A DNA stretch of 64,000 bases from NCBI GenBank assembly GCA_905178155.1, contig CAJINV010000004.1:9648625-9712624 (forward strand), given 5' to 3'. Under the pieces are notes generated by a model. That model had not been told where the DNA came from. It saw nothing but the letters and a program-made list of their open reading frames with translations, and did no database searches. The stretch comes from Amoebophrya sp. A120. Lineage: Eukaryota; Sar; Dinophyceae; Syndiniales; Amoebophryaceae. Numbering within the stretch: position 1 is the first letter of the stretch; each line of letters starts with the position of its first letter. This document shows positions 1-9,967 of this stretch, piece after piece. The position numbers were made by a program, and so were the translations under genes.

Positions 1-189
1 GTGAATGCTCTGTAATATGTAGTGAGGTCACCGAACGGTTCTAACCGGGGAGTTTTTTTGACATATACCCTGAAAAACGACCGGCAGTTTTCAAGCGGCC
101 GGAAGCGTTCTTTGACATAAAAGATTTCCAATTATTAAGCGGCCGGGGCTTTGAAGTCAAACAAGCCCGGTCGAAAACTATCGATTCGC

Positions 190-735
190 ACTTGATAAAA
201 CGACGCAGGGGAGCCGGCAAAAGGGGCGCCCTTCTGCGGCGCCCACCGCCTTGGTTTCTGGCGGTTTGGGCCGCCCAAAAAGGGGCGCGCAAAAAACTCG
301 CCCAAAGTCAGAACAGCGAAACAGCATGGCACGGCCGCGATTTTGGAGCATTTTGGGCGGCCGCGAAAGCGGCCGCCTTTTCGCCGGTTTCAGAGCCTGG
401 GAAGCTTTGCAAAAAGCGCCGGAGGGAAATATAGAAACGCGAAAAAGAAAAAGCGCCCCGGACGCGCAAAGCCAATCCGCATGCTATGGGCCCGATTTTC
501 CTTCGCTTTTTGGGCGCCCCCCGTGGCGCCCGGATCGGCTCCATAGCATGGGGGCTAGCTTTCGGAAAGGAATTTCGGAGATTTGCCAAAGGCTGCGACG
601 TTTATCGAGCGGCCGCCATACCGTGCGGCCTAACGTTACTCACGGCGGCATGGCGAGCCCAAAAAAAGCAAGGCCGCGGCCAAGGCGATGGCCGGCAAGA
701 AAACGCCCACAACCTCACCACCTCCGCCCCGGCGG
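190..735. repeat. GC-rich palindrome-rich block
   Basis: A strongly GC-rich stretch full of short palindromes such as GCGGCCGC and GGGCGCCC, unlike the mixed-composition coding DNA after 930. Several frames are open on both strands because stop codons are rare at this composition. Similar blocks recur near 6040-6420, 7080-7660, 8715-9310, 32490-33010 and 63400-64000. No protein motif is recognisable. It probably lies inside, or replaces, the left part of the intron element that ends at 929. Bases 1-189 hold nothing I recognise. Confidence 0.5.
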
Positions 736-765
736 CTATATTTGGCACACAGGCACGCATGAGAA

Positions 766-929
766 ATATCTGCGCTTCTTTGTGTTGCGTTTTTCGCATG
801 ACAAACTGCGTTTTTGCATGACAGGCAAAAGGCTCTCTTCTTGGACACGCATCACAAACTTTTTGGTCATGCCAGACAAGCACGACAAAGCTCGCAATCT
901 TCCAGACGCAGACACTTTTGCATTTGATA
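766..929. mobile_element. introner, family A, right part only
   Basis: The right end has the family A inverted repeat (CTTCCAGACGCAGACACTTT) and ends in the usual ATA at 929, followed by coding sequence. The interior shows the GCATGACA and GCATCACA motifs typical of introners. No matching left inverted repeat is visible upstream, where the GC-rich block sits. The left end is therefore lost, displaced by a nested insertion or outside the window. The expected duplicated target would start CCACA at 930. Confidence 0.6.
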
Positions 930-3900
930 CCACAATTCCCACGTCGGGGATGCGACGGCGACGCCCTCCGGGGGGGTCAACTTTGAACGGAACGAGACCT
1001 GGTATGGCGTTCTCAAATGTTACATTCTTAACTGTTACATAAATTTGTAATGCAAGAATGGCAAAAGTGAAAGGGGCAAGGTTGCGCCTTTTGCATTACA
1101 GATTTGGAGCAGATTATAATGCTATCTAGCGCGTCGAGAACCTGTCATGCGGAGAAGGCTTGAAATTGTGAAAAGTGTAAGTGATAGCATTTTGCATGAC
1201 AAATAATGTAACAGTTGAGAATGTGACGTTTGAGAACTCCATACCTGGAATCTGGGGCAGATGTGCCGTTCCGTGATGCAGAACGTGTTTATCGTGGGTT
1301 TTTACAGCTACCAGGGGGAGGTCCGCGCGGCGACGGAGTGGGGGCGGCCCGGGAAGGTCATGCAATTGCGCCCGGCGTACGGGAACAGCCTGGAAGCGCA
1401 GCTGCATAACCTGTTTCCGAAGAGAAAAGCCTTTGTGAAGTTCGACACAAGCGCGAAGGACTGGTACAAAGCCCCGCCGACTTTCCAACTGCCGTGCGAC
1501 TACGAGTTGGTCTACCCAGAAGTCCACTGCACGGAAAATGCGGACTACAAGAGTCGGAGAATATCTTTAACATCCTCTTCAACATCGTCGAATAAAACCG
1601 CATCGGGTTTATTTTCCTTCTCCGCGACCGAGCGGGTGGTGGATCGACGGATGGACAGCTGCAGGTTACAAGCCGACTTCAAGAACGGCAATATTAACAA
1701 GCTCTGCTACGTCGACGAGTACACCGGGGGGCGAAACATTTCCGTCCACAGTCTACTATGCTGTGCAAAAGTATCGTACTAGTAGAATTTGCATGACAAG
1801 TTCGCTCAGCATGACAAATCGAGTTTGTCATGCTGACTTACCTTGGGATTGAGGTTTGTGATGCACGACTGCCATTACTACGAGTACGATACTTTTGCAG
1901 AGGATATCTACCGACCGAGGTGTTCCGGCGGCTGCGCGCAGACCCGCTGAATTGGTTCAACACGACGCCGATACTGCAGCGCTGGGTGGGCGTGCAGTAC
2001 CACCCGGAGACGGAGCTGCAGTCCCACTACGGGGAGGTGCGGGCGAATAAATGTTACGATTTGGTCATTTTCTGCGACGAAACGACCGCGCTGGACGTCA
2101 ACCTCCGACCCGTGGCCCACACCGGCGAGGATAAGGAGGAGGTCTCCGCCGCGGCACAAAAAAGACTGATGAAGGAGTACGCCAAATTGCTAAAGGACCC
2201 GCCGCAGGGGGTGGAGGCGCACCCGCTGGAGGACAACATTTTGGAGTGGCACTTCCGGCTGACCGGGAACCAGGCGCCCTACACCGTATGGATTGCAAAA
2301 ATGTAAATGTCTGGGTCTGGAAAGTTGTGATGCAGGTCACTGAATAATAACCAAACTGTAATGCGCCGGCAAGCATGACAACTTTTTTCATGCTTCTGTG
2401 TTGCGTATTCCGCATGAGAAACTGCGTGTTTGCATGACAGGCAAGAGGAGCTCTTCGTTGCTACGCAATACAGATCCCAGAGTCATGCCAGTCTAGCACG
2501 ACAAATCTCGCAATCTCCCAGACGCAGACATTTTTGCAATCCATACACCGGGGGCAGGTACCACGGCGTGTTGGAGTTCCCGAGCTCGTTCCCGATGCAG
2601 CCGCCCAGCATTCGGATGCTGACGCCGAGCGGGCGGTTCGAGATCAACAAGCGCATCTGTTTGTCGATGTCCGATTTCCACGCGGAGAGCTGGAACCCCA
2701 GCTGGACGGTGGAGAAGATACTCGTCGGTTTACTGAGTTTCATGTACGAAGAGACCAGCGAATCGATCGGGAGCATGCTCGACCCCTGGGACGTGCGAAA
2801 ACGGTACGCACGGGAGTCGGAATTCTTTAACCGGGAGAATGAGGTGTATCTGTCGATTTTCAAAGCGGTGGATGACTTATGCAATGCAAAAGCATCGTAC
2901 TAGTACAAATCGCATTACAGATTTACTCAGCATGAGAAACGCAATTTGTAATGCTGTTTTACCTTAGGAGAGAGATTTGTCATGCATATTTGCAATTAGT
3001 ACGAGTGCGATACTTTTGCACTGGATATGGCTCCACAGTGGCGGGTTCGTCCTCCTCCTCCGCCACGGGCAACAAGCGGCAGCGCATGCTGAGCGGCGGC
3101 GCCGCAAACGAGTACGACGAGAACGATGACCAGCCCCAGTGCCGCTACTGCCTCTCCGGCGAGGGGGAACTGGTCGCGCCCTGCGACTGCAAGGGCACGA
3201 ACCAGTACGTGCACCTGCAGTGCTTGCGGCAGTGGCAGAAGTCGGTCTTGCTCACGCAGTCCACGCACCCGAAATTCCAGACGAGAATCGACGCGATCTG
3301 CAACATATGCATCGCAAAAGTATCGTACTCCTCGTATAAATGCATTACAAATACAAATTGCCTCAGCATGAGAAATAAAATTTGCAATGCGGATGTAGCT
3401 TCGGAACTAGATTTGTAGTGCATGTCTGCAATCACTACGAGTACGATATTTTTGCACAGGATACAACATCTGCGAGAAGCCCTTCAAGGGCCCCTTTCGG
3501 CCGAAGGACCGGGCGCAGGCGGTCTTGGAATTCGCGGGTGCCGAGATGGCGCAGAAGCTCAAGAAAGGGCACCTACTGGTCTCCTCCGAGAAGGAATCCC
3601 AAGAGTCCGCCGAGGCGATGGAGCGGCAACCGGAGTTGCGGCCGCATCTGGAACAGTGGACCTACGCCGTGTACCTGATCGCCAGTGAGGAACCAGCGTC
3701 CAGACGCGAGGACGGCCACGTGCTGGGCGTGAACCTCGTCGCGATGGCGAATCCCGAGCCACCACAGCGGGTGGATAGCAATCTGCCCGGGTTTCGGAGA
3801 CTCACCGTCTCCCCCATGAACGCCTGGAAGCAAAGCTACAGAAAATTGGTCGAGAAGCAGCCGTTTGTGCGGAAAATTTCCCACTACAACGGCGGGCCGG

Positions 3901-5020
3901 TGGAGCCGGACAAGTGTTTTGCGCTCGCAAATCTTCCCTCCTTGACGAAGACGAAGTACAAAGAAAGCAGTTTAAACATCCGGGATGACATGTACTTCGG
4001 AAATTTAGCGAGCATCGCGAATTTGGCGCAGCTTCACTACGATAACACGCGCGAAGCCTCCCATCTCCGCATCTACTGGGGCTACGCGGCCTGGGGCACG
4101 TCGCAGCTGCTGGCGGAGATCGCGAAGCGGCACTGGGGCATCAACACGGAGCCGTACGAATTCGAACCGTTGTATCCCGGAAAAAACACCCATCCCCATC
4201 CAGTTTTTGCGTGACAAACACTGCAAATTATGAATATTTTGCATGACAAATTGGATGTTTCGATAGTTTTCCGCTGCTGCTCCTCATGCTCCAACTTCAC
4301 GCAGTCGGGATCTCATCCGTGGTTTTCCTCCAGCTACGCCCAACACACCCGCGGGTCTCGCGTGCTGCTGGACTTCCACGACCCCGTCTCATTTGTTGGC
4401 GCCCTGCTGAGTAGTAATCCGTCAGTTCCCCGCAATCCGGCGTCCACCAGCCAGTTCCAGCTTTGCAGTGGCGATTAGCTTCAAGTATCTACCTTTCCAG
4501 AATCAGGCGCTTCCAGCTCGTCGTGCCCTAAGCTCAGCAGCGCACCCTCTCGGGTTGTGGCCTTTCCTCGGAGGTGGGGTTGGGCTTGGGGCGCCAGGCG
4601 AATGGACGGCTTCGCAGCTACGTTGTGATCGACAAACTGAGATCGACGATAATGGTTGCGTTGCTGGTCCTGTGCCAGTCGCGGGGCATGTTCGGGTGTT
4701 CCGGGCTGTGCTTTGTGCACCCCTCGGACCCCGCACCCCCCCGGGCTCAGTAGCGCAGTCTGTTAAGCATGACAAATTGGATGGGTTTCTGTTGTTGTCT
4801 CTCGGTAGAAATCGCGTTGTTCAATTTTCCGTTTTAGAGTTTACCGGGTATGCGGTTTCAAGTTTGTAGTTTTGTTTTACAAAGGGACGCCCTGCCCTTA
4901 GTTTCCCAACATGACAAATTGGATGGGGATGGGTGTTTCTCTCTGGATACGTTGCCAGTCTGGGACGACGCGGTCGTGAACATTTCCATGGCAAAGGAGT
5001 CGGAATATTCGAAGAAATGA
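930..5020 (+). CDS. UBC6-like E2 / RING-CH / AlgH (UPF0301) fusion protein, 5' partial
   Basis: Exons 930-1002, 1249-1756, 1912-2286, 2551-2877, 3033-3305, 3469-4172 and 4955-5020. The last six total 2253 nt, an exact multiple of three, with stop TGA at 5018-5020. After an unrecognised N-terminal part of about 275 residues comes a UBC fold of the UBC6/UBE2J type: KRLMKEYAKLLKDPP, DNILEWHF, GGRYHGVLEFP, then RICLSMSDFH with the catalytic Cys codon at 2658-2660. A C4HC3 RING-CH finger follows (CRYC from 3140, CDC, HLQC, CNICEKPF split by an intron). The C-terminus is AlgH-like: KGHLLVSS, GHVLGVNL, NGGPVEPDKCFAL, YWGYAAWGTSQLLAEIAKRHWG. UBC6 enzymes act with RING-CH ligases in ER-associated degradation. 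Having both in one chain suggests a self-contained E2-E3, which is inference. No C-terminal membrane anchor is seen. The start lies left of 930 and was not found. Confidence 0.85.
1003..1243. mobile_element. introner, family E (241 bp)
   Basis: Termini are TATGGCGTTCTCAAATGTTA and its complement ending GAACTCCATA. The 5-bp target duplication CCTGG is at 998-1002 and 1244-1248. Removal joins ACC TGG to AAT CTG in frame. The interior carries TGTAATGC, GCATTACA, TGTCATGC and GCATGACA. The only family E element in the window. Confidence 0.88.
1757..1906. mobile_element. introner, family B (150 bp)
   Basis: Inverted repeats GCAAAAGTATCGTACT / AGTACGATACTTTTGC. Target duplication TCTAC at 1752-1756 and 1907-1911. 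Removal joins VHSL to PTEVF in frame. Confidence 0.92.
2287..2545. mobile_element. introner, family A (259 bp)
   Basis: Left end TATGGATTGC then TGTCTGGGTCTGGAAAG; right end AGACGCAGACATTTTTGCAA then TCCATA. Target duplication CACCG at 2282-2286 and 2546-2550. It splits the UBC core between APYT and GGRYHG, and removal restores the typical E2 sequence exactly. Confidence 0.93.
2878..3027. mobile_element. introner, family B (150 bp)
   Basis: Inverted repeats GCAAAAGCATCGTACT / GTGCGATACTTTTGC. Target duplication TGACT (2873-2877) / TGGCT (3028-3032), one mismatch. It lies at the E2-to-RING linker. Because there is no stop codon before it and the frame continues after it, it supports the fusion. 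Confidence 0.88.
3306..3463. mobile_element. introner, family B (158 bp)
   Basis: Inverted repeats GCAAAAGTATCGTACT / GTACGATATTTTTGC. Target duplication CAACA at 3301-3305 and 3464-3468. It interrupts the last Cys pair of the RING-CH finger; removal regenerates CNICEKPF. Confidence 0.92.
4173..4949. mobile_element. introner, family F, long (777 bp)
   Basis: Ends TATCCCGGAAAAAACACCCA and its counterpart GGGTGTTTCTCTCTGGATA. Subterminal inverted repeats contain CCCATCCCCATCCA / TTGGATGGGGATGGG. Target duplication CGTTG at 4168-4172 and 4950-4954. The middle (about 4290-4760) looks unlike the ends and holds no recognisable gene, so a nested insertion is possible. Removal joins EFEPL to PVWDDAV, giving a normal AlgH C-terminus. 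Confidence 0.85.
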
Positions 5021-5431
5021 ACAAGTCGGTGCAGGAAAACTAGATTTGGACCAGTACGAACGGAACAGGAAATATTCAGAAACCAATGCGGGACGCTTCG
5101 AGTTGTAAATAAAAGCGTGCCGATATAAGAAAATACTGCGTCGATATTATACTAGAAGACCATATCATCTCATCCTGAGAGAGCAACACAACCTCTATCA
5201 ATTTTCCGTGCAGAGACCACAAAGACATCAATGAATAGTACAGTATAGGTTACTTGAAGTTTCAAGAATAAGAAGTCATGACTTCGCGGCTCGTTCTTTG
5301 TGCTTTTGCAAGAACACCACAGCGTCGCTCTCGCTCTGATTGAAGTTTTAAAAACTTTTTCAAGACCATGTTTCTACAAACTGTTGCAAGCTGAAATTGG
5401 ATGTGGATTTTCACGAGAGTCGACAGTTTCC
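5021..5431. other. intergenic, nothing recognised
   Basis: Mixed-composition DNA after the stop codon of the E2-RING-AlgH gene. No coding pattern, RNA gene or clear repeat is seen. Confidence 0.5.
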
Positions 5432-5630
5432 AAATTAAAGAGATGAAGAAGAACATCACCGGGTCAGAGCTTGCTAGTAGAGTTTTTTCTCGGGGCGGCC
5501 GCCTCATCGGGAGGAAAGCTCGCTGCTAACGTAGAAGTTTGTCTTCTGCGTGTGCTGTTACAAACATAGAAGCCAGATGTTGGCGTACATGGAGTCGTCC
5601 GTTCATAAAAGTTCCTGGTAACTGCTGCAT
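5432..5630 (+). repeat. dispersed repeat R1, copy 1
   Basis: About 200 bp resembling 6445-6656. Shared blocks in order: AATTAAAGAGATGAAGA, ACATCACCGGG, AGAGTTTTTTCTCGG, CCTCATCGGGAG, AGCCAGATGTTGGCG and a final TTCCTGGTAACTGCTGC-like segment. It is followed by low-coding sequence. It could be a transcribed leader or promoter unit shared by neighbouring gene units. Confidence 0.6.
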
Positions 5631-6444
5631 CGTTGTCCTTCTCGAGTGAGGCTGCATATGCTCCAAATGATTTGGATCATATGCGATTTGAAGTCGCTTT
5701 TGGTGCAGCGTTGGTCTTCAGCTACAGCGGAACACAGCGAGCGACTTTTATTTCGGGCTACACCGAATCGTATGAACTGCAACTGACCTCCCGACTAATA
5801 GATTTTGGCATCACACGAAAGAGCTATAAAATACACATTGGTCGCCCCTCAAAGTTCTTCACTGCGATGGATACTGATCCAGAGGAGAGCTGGAGAGAGA
5901 GAGCTGGAGAGAGATGTGGGCGAAGCCGCCGCCCGCAGTTGCAGGGGGATCGCTTGCAAAGTAGACTCGGGAGTCAGGCGGCGCCATGGTCTTATCCGTT
6001 TTATTCGGGCGCCACCGTCTTCCACGCCGGGCCGGGGGCAATGTGGTGAAGCCGGCGCAAATAAAAAAAGGAACGCGGCCAGGGGTCGCCCGTGTGTTTT
6101 GGCTCGCTAAGAAGATGGCGCGCGGCGGCGGTGTGTGGCGGTGCCCGCCGACAAGCACAAAGCCAAGGCGCGCGCCCGCGCGCCCGAGCGGGGCGCCTTC
6201 GAGGGTCGCCGCGGGCGCCCTCCGGGGGTGGAGGTGGCCCCCGCCCGGTTGGTTCGTTATCTTCCCCGCGTATCTTCCGGGCAAGCATGCAGGCCGCTCG
6301 GGGGGCCGCGCCGCGGGGAATGGGAGGGGGCGAGGGGTTGGCCGCTTCGCTGGCCCGTCCGCCCGCCCACCCATTGGCCGCCCGTCGGCCCGTTAGTTCC
6401 GCGCGGCGTCACAATCAATGCATGCTGCCGCGGCCGCTCGTCAC
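5631..6444. other. low-coding stretch with GC-rich block (6040-6420)
   Basis: The first 250 bases show a possible exon-like frame with no ATG start and no recognised domain. 6040-6420 is GC-rich and palindrome-rich; its tail (GCGCGGCGTCACAATC, then ATGCATGCTGCCGCG) resembles the tail of the block at 8715-9310 (GCGCGGCGTCAGAATC). I assign no gene. Confidence 0.4.
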
Positions 6445-6656
6445 AATTAAAGAGATGAAGACGAACAGCTACATCACCGGGCCAGACTCAGAGCTAGAGT
6501 TTTTTTTTCGGCCTCATCGGGAGCAAAGCTCTTCTCTTGGAGTTTTTTCTTTCGGCCTTTTGTTCTTCTCTTGGAGTGTGTAGTTTGAATGATATAGCCA
6601 GATGTTGGCGCCGTACGTGGAGTCGACTATTCAGAATTCCAGGTGAGTGCTGCGCC
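6445..6656 (+). repeat. dispersed repeat R1, copy 2
   Basis: Second copy of the repeat at 5432-5630, with the same block order (AATTAAAGAGATGAAGA, CACCGGGCCAGA, CCTCATCGGGAG, AGCCAGATGTTGGCG). It carries an internal duplication of CTTCTCTTGGAGT. The following 6657-6884 has no clear gene. Confidence 0.6.
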
Positions 6657-6884
6657 AGCTGGTAGTTGCTGGTGAGTTGCGGAGAAGCAGAGTGAAGATG
6701 CGAGCTTATTTGCTGAAGATAACTATGTCTCCGTGTAACGAGCGTCAGGAGCGTCAGGGCCGCGAGAGAGTCTGGGCAGATGCCCATACTGAGAGATGAA
6801 GTCCTGGAGAATAAACATGAGTGTTTTGCAGTGTGGAGAAAAGAATCCACTTCTGCTCCATAAAAACTTACGACCGGCGACGCA

Positions 6885-7226
6885 GTGGACGCGACCGTAG
6901 TGGTGACGGTCGAACGCGATGAGAAGGCGGCGGAGCTCAACCAGCTCGCGCAGGCGGGCCGGCGAAGGTCCGGCCACGAATTCGCGTTGAAAGGCATTGA
7001 TATCGCCCTAACGGGCGCAGAGCTTGCCCCAACCTCAGCGCCTGACAGTCCGCGCCCAGCCTTGTCCAGTATGAGCACGCCCGAGCTGCGCCGGTTCTGC
7101 CAGCTCGCCCGCGGGCGGCGCCGGCGCCCATGCATGACTTCGGAGGCGCGCCAGGAAGCGCCACCGGCGGGGCGGCGGGGGCGTGGATGTGTGCTCCCCA
7201 AAGCCTCCCCCGGGGCGGGCCGCTAG
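6885..7226 (+). pseudogene. possible remnant of a short gene running into GC-rich DNA
   Basis: The open frame has no ATG; its first Met-like codon is GTG. It starts DATVVVTVERDEKAAEL and soon becomes Arg/Pro/Gly-rich where the GC-rich block begins near 7080. The layout (short non-repetitive start, then GC-rich block, then a conserved 3' flank) matches the units at 8548 and 32272. I regard it as a degraded member or an exon fragment. No domain is recognised. Confidence 0.25.
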
Positions 7227-7770
7227 CTTTGCTCCGGGGCCCAACTGCCACCGGTTTCGCGGCCCGGAGATGGCCGGCCTGCCGTGGTGCCGGCGCCAGG
7301 CAGTTCGTTGCCTGCCGGCGCGCGCGTTTCTATCTGCGTGGAGGGGCGTGTTGATTCTCACCCTTATGTGGTGGCCCTATTATCGGGCTAAGCTATATGA
7401 CAAGCACTTGACCCACCGATTCTCGCGCGCGGGCCCGCCATTTTTCCACCCATTGTTTGCGCGGCAGCCGCAGCGCAAGTACGCAACACGGTATACAAAG
7501 GTCGTCGGAACGCGCCTCCGAGTTTTTGTCTGCGACGAAAAATATTGCCACCCCGTCCCTCCAACCACCTTGGGGCTTCCTTTCGCGATTTCGTGGAGAC
7601 CTGCCGACGAGCCGCGCTCGCGGTTCGTTAGCGTGGGGTGTTCGCGTTCTGTACATGGTGGCTGAAGATCATCTGGTCCCAATTCGTACTTCTTTTCGGA
7701 GAGGATGGCTTCATGGATCTCTGACGTACGTTCGTAAAGATAAGACCGATCATCTTCAGTAGCGCACAAA
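7080..7770 (+). repeat. GC-rich block plus 3' flank, repeat R2 copy 1
   Basis: Resembles 32490-33250. Shared stretches include GCGCGCGGGCCCGCCA followed by TTTTCCRCCC, a GGCAGCCSCAG segment, a GTCGTCGGAACGCGC-like segment, then GTTCTGTA, TTCTTTTCGGA and an AAAGATCATCTTT-like run. The similarity crosses the change from GC-rich to normal composition, so the repeated unit includes both parts. Confidence 0.5.
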
Positions 7771-8547
7771 GTTATCCCTTACTTAGGATGCGCCAGCTCG
7801 TTCTTGAAATCGATCCTGACAAAGATTTCCAAGTGCGGCAGCGCTCTTCGTCAGCAAATATTGCGGATCGAAGCAGTATTGAAATATAGACGATACACCC
7901 GTACGCGTGCGCACCTATCATTTTGTCTCCGCCGCATCCGTAATAGAGTAATCGTATGAAATGTGGGCCGTAATTCATTTATTTGGTTAGTTGGATGCGC
8001 AACGAGCGGAAGGAGACTCGTAAAATGGTCCGATCTCGTTGTCGTCGTACGTATACTAAGAACGAGTAAGGTTGTCCTTGTTCTGGCCGGTCCATCTTCC
8101 TCGTCGTTCCTGAGTGATTTTCGTCGGGAGTGAGAAAGTAGAAGTAGCGTCTTCTTGAGCGTGGACCGCCCGCAAATAAAGAGCTGTGAGGCTGCAGCTA
8201 ATGCTGATCTTCTAGAAAGACCTTTGATATATAATCGACAGGCTGCAGAGTCACCGCCTAGACATCATCCTTGGCCTGAACGACCTATGTGTTGGACAGG
8301 AACGAACAGTTCGAACGTGGTGAGCGAAAACGAAATCCATCATCATACCAGTGCTGCAAAGGATAAATATTTCTTGTTGAAATGGTTTGGCAAGCACAAA
8401 TCAGAATAAGACCTCGAGGATGTTTTCTCGACATTGATATGCTGCAAAGAACTCCTGAACCTGAAGATTGTACGAAGAATAACTTAGCGCTGTTGTTGTG
8501 TTGCTGTTGGCCCGAAGAGAGAGCGACGATGAAGACTAGCAAACATA
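7771..8547. other. intergenic, weak open frames only
   Basis: Normal-composition DNA with short open frames on both strands. One (8155-8409, plus) begins at GTG and has no recognised domain. Nothing assignable. Confidence 0.4.
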
Positions 8548-8958
8548 ATGTTCGCGGGGTATTTCAGCTTCGGTGGATACGGAGCATCCGATGAAGCAGC
8601 CCTGCCAGAACTTGACGTTGAGGATATTGCAGACAACATGGCTACCGGAACCCGATCGCTGCAGCTAAAGCCGCAGGCCGGCATCACCGAGGACCTTGCC
8701 CTGCGGGGCAAGGTGTGGATCAAGGCCGCGAGGGTGGAAGCGGAAAAGGACTGCAAGGCCCTTCCGGCCGGGCTGGAGAATTGCAAGGCGCGCGGAGAAA
8801 AAGCCCAAGTGGCAAATCACTCCGGGGACAAGCGCAACCATACAGAAGTCCAAAAAGCGCGCGCCAGTCGCCCGCATCCGGTCGCGAATCCGCGCGCGGG
8901 CCCCGCTCGAATGTGTGGCGCGCAGGCCGGCGCCTTAGGGCCGCGCGCGGCAGGCTAG
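8548..8958 (+). CDS. short TGTR-motif protein, unknown function
   Basis: ATG at 8548 and 136 codons. The N-terminus is MFAGYFSFGGY, followed by an acidic segment and then TGTRSLQLKPQAGITED. The other short genes here have the same order: MSFFGIFSY...TGTRTAS at 15178 and MSFWDKL...TGTRATEELRLPVTQ at 32272. This suggests a family with a conserved first 55-60 residues and unrelated C-termini. From about residue 60 the composition follows a GC-rich block and becomes Lys/Arg/Ala-rich, so the true end or splice point is uncertain. No signal peptide or known domain is seen. Confidence 0.45.
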   Translation: MFAGYFSFGGYGASDEAALPELDVEDIADNMATGTRSLQLKPQAGITEDLALRGKVWIKAARVEAEKDCKALPAGLENCKARGEKAQVANHSGDKRNHTEVQKARASRPHPVANPRAGPARMCGAQAGALGPRAAG

Positions 8959-9310
8959 GCGGCGAGGAAGCCTCCGCGCGGCCTCCGGCCATGCGCCCCT
9001 GCCAGGCCTGCCCGCGTGTGGCCAAGGAGTGCGCGCGCCGGGCGTCGGCCCCCTTCATCTGGTCTTTCCTGGCGGGCGTGAGCCTGTGCCGCCTGGCGAC
9101 CGACCGGTGGGCCGGCCCCCTTCTAGGCCGGGGGCCGGCATGCTGCCCGCCTGGCCCATTGTGCATCTGCGCGCCCAGGGTTCGTTCTGCGGTTTGTTTT
9201 CCTACCCCGCCGACCGGCTGATCGCGCGCGCCCGCGCGGCGTCAGAATCTATGCCGCCGCGCCTGCTTGGAGTGTGTGAGAGCGGGAGCCGCTGCAGGGG
9301 CTCGGCTACG
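8715..9310. repeat. GC-rich palindrome-rich block
   Basis: Very GC-rich with many short palindromes (GCGCGC, GGCCGGCC-like, CCCGCGCGG). It overlaps the 3' part of the preceding short gene and keeps long frames open on both strands. Its tail is shared with 6040-6420. Confidence 0.5.
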
Positions 9311-9967
9311 TAAATTAACACCCGCAGCGGCCGGCGCCTCGTGGCCCCATCCTGGCTGCTTCGTGGCGTTTACAGCATGATGTGAGTGTGGTGTCACGTC
9401 GCAAAGGGGCCGTCTCGCCTTCTGCTTTCCTTTTCGGATTTACTTTTGTAGGCGAGAGTGCAGTTTTCGGAATGTGTTGGCGTCTTGCGTGCCCAGATTT
9501 TTCTATTGGGGTTTGCTTGTTCATGTGCCCAGCCCCACCCCCAGCCGCACTCGTTGTTATCGCTGCAACGCAGATAAAATTAAAATATCGCGGCCACTCT
9601 TCAAGGCTGGGTGCCCCGCAGCAGTATTGAGCGGGGAACGAGGTGAAACTAGTCGAAAAACGAGAGCAAACTGCGCCCGTCAGAAAGTTTTCTGTCTGAT
9701 TGAAAGAAAGCAGTCGCGAGAGAAGCGTCGTCGGCGTTTTGTGTGTGGACGTCGAAACTATAGTTGCTATCATGCGCGCTTTGGTTCTACCAGTAAATGT
9801 GGGCCGCGCAAGCGCATGATGCGGGTCCACACGTATGGTTGAGCACACAGCCAAGTTGTTGTCATTCTAACTAAAGAAATCGAAGAGCTAGTTAGTATTT
9901 GCTTTTGCGTATAGTTTTTTCCATAGAAAAGATACATCTGTTGCACTTGCCCAAGAAGAACAAGAGG
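9311..9967 (+). repeat. gene-upstream repeat R3, copy 1
   Basis: About 9460-9720 resembles 31680-31920. The best block is GAACGAGGTGAAACTAGTCG through GCGCCCGTCAGAAAG, against GAACGAGTCGAAACTAGGCG through GCGCCCGCCGGAGAG. Each copy lies upstream of a gene, at 9968 and 32272. A TTTTGCGTATAG element at 9902-9913 recurs near other genes (see findings). This may be a shared promoter or 5' leader. Confidence 0.5.

Noticed and set aside
251-1042. Long plus-strand open frame of 263 codons from the GC-rich block into the E2 gene region
   Set aside because: It crosses the GC-rich repeat, an introner end and part of an exon in the wrong frame. The supported frame is HNSHVGDATATPSGG, continuing into the E2 gene.
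1757-3463. Short frames inside introners (for example ORFs starting within family A and B elements)
   Set aside because: They recur in every copy because the elements are similar; they are interrupted by the inverted repeats and lack coding character.
5633-6049. 138-codon plus-strand frame after repeat R1
   Set aside because: It starts at a non-ATG codon and runs into a GC-rich block, and no domain or paralogue supports it.
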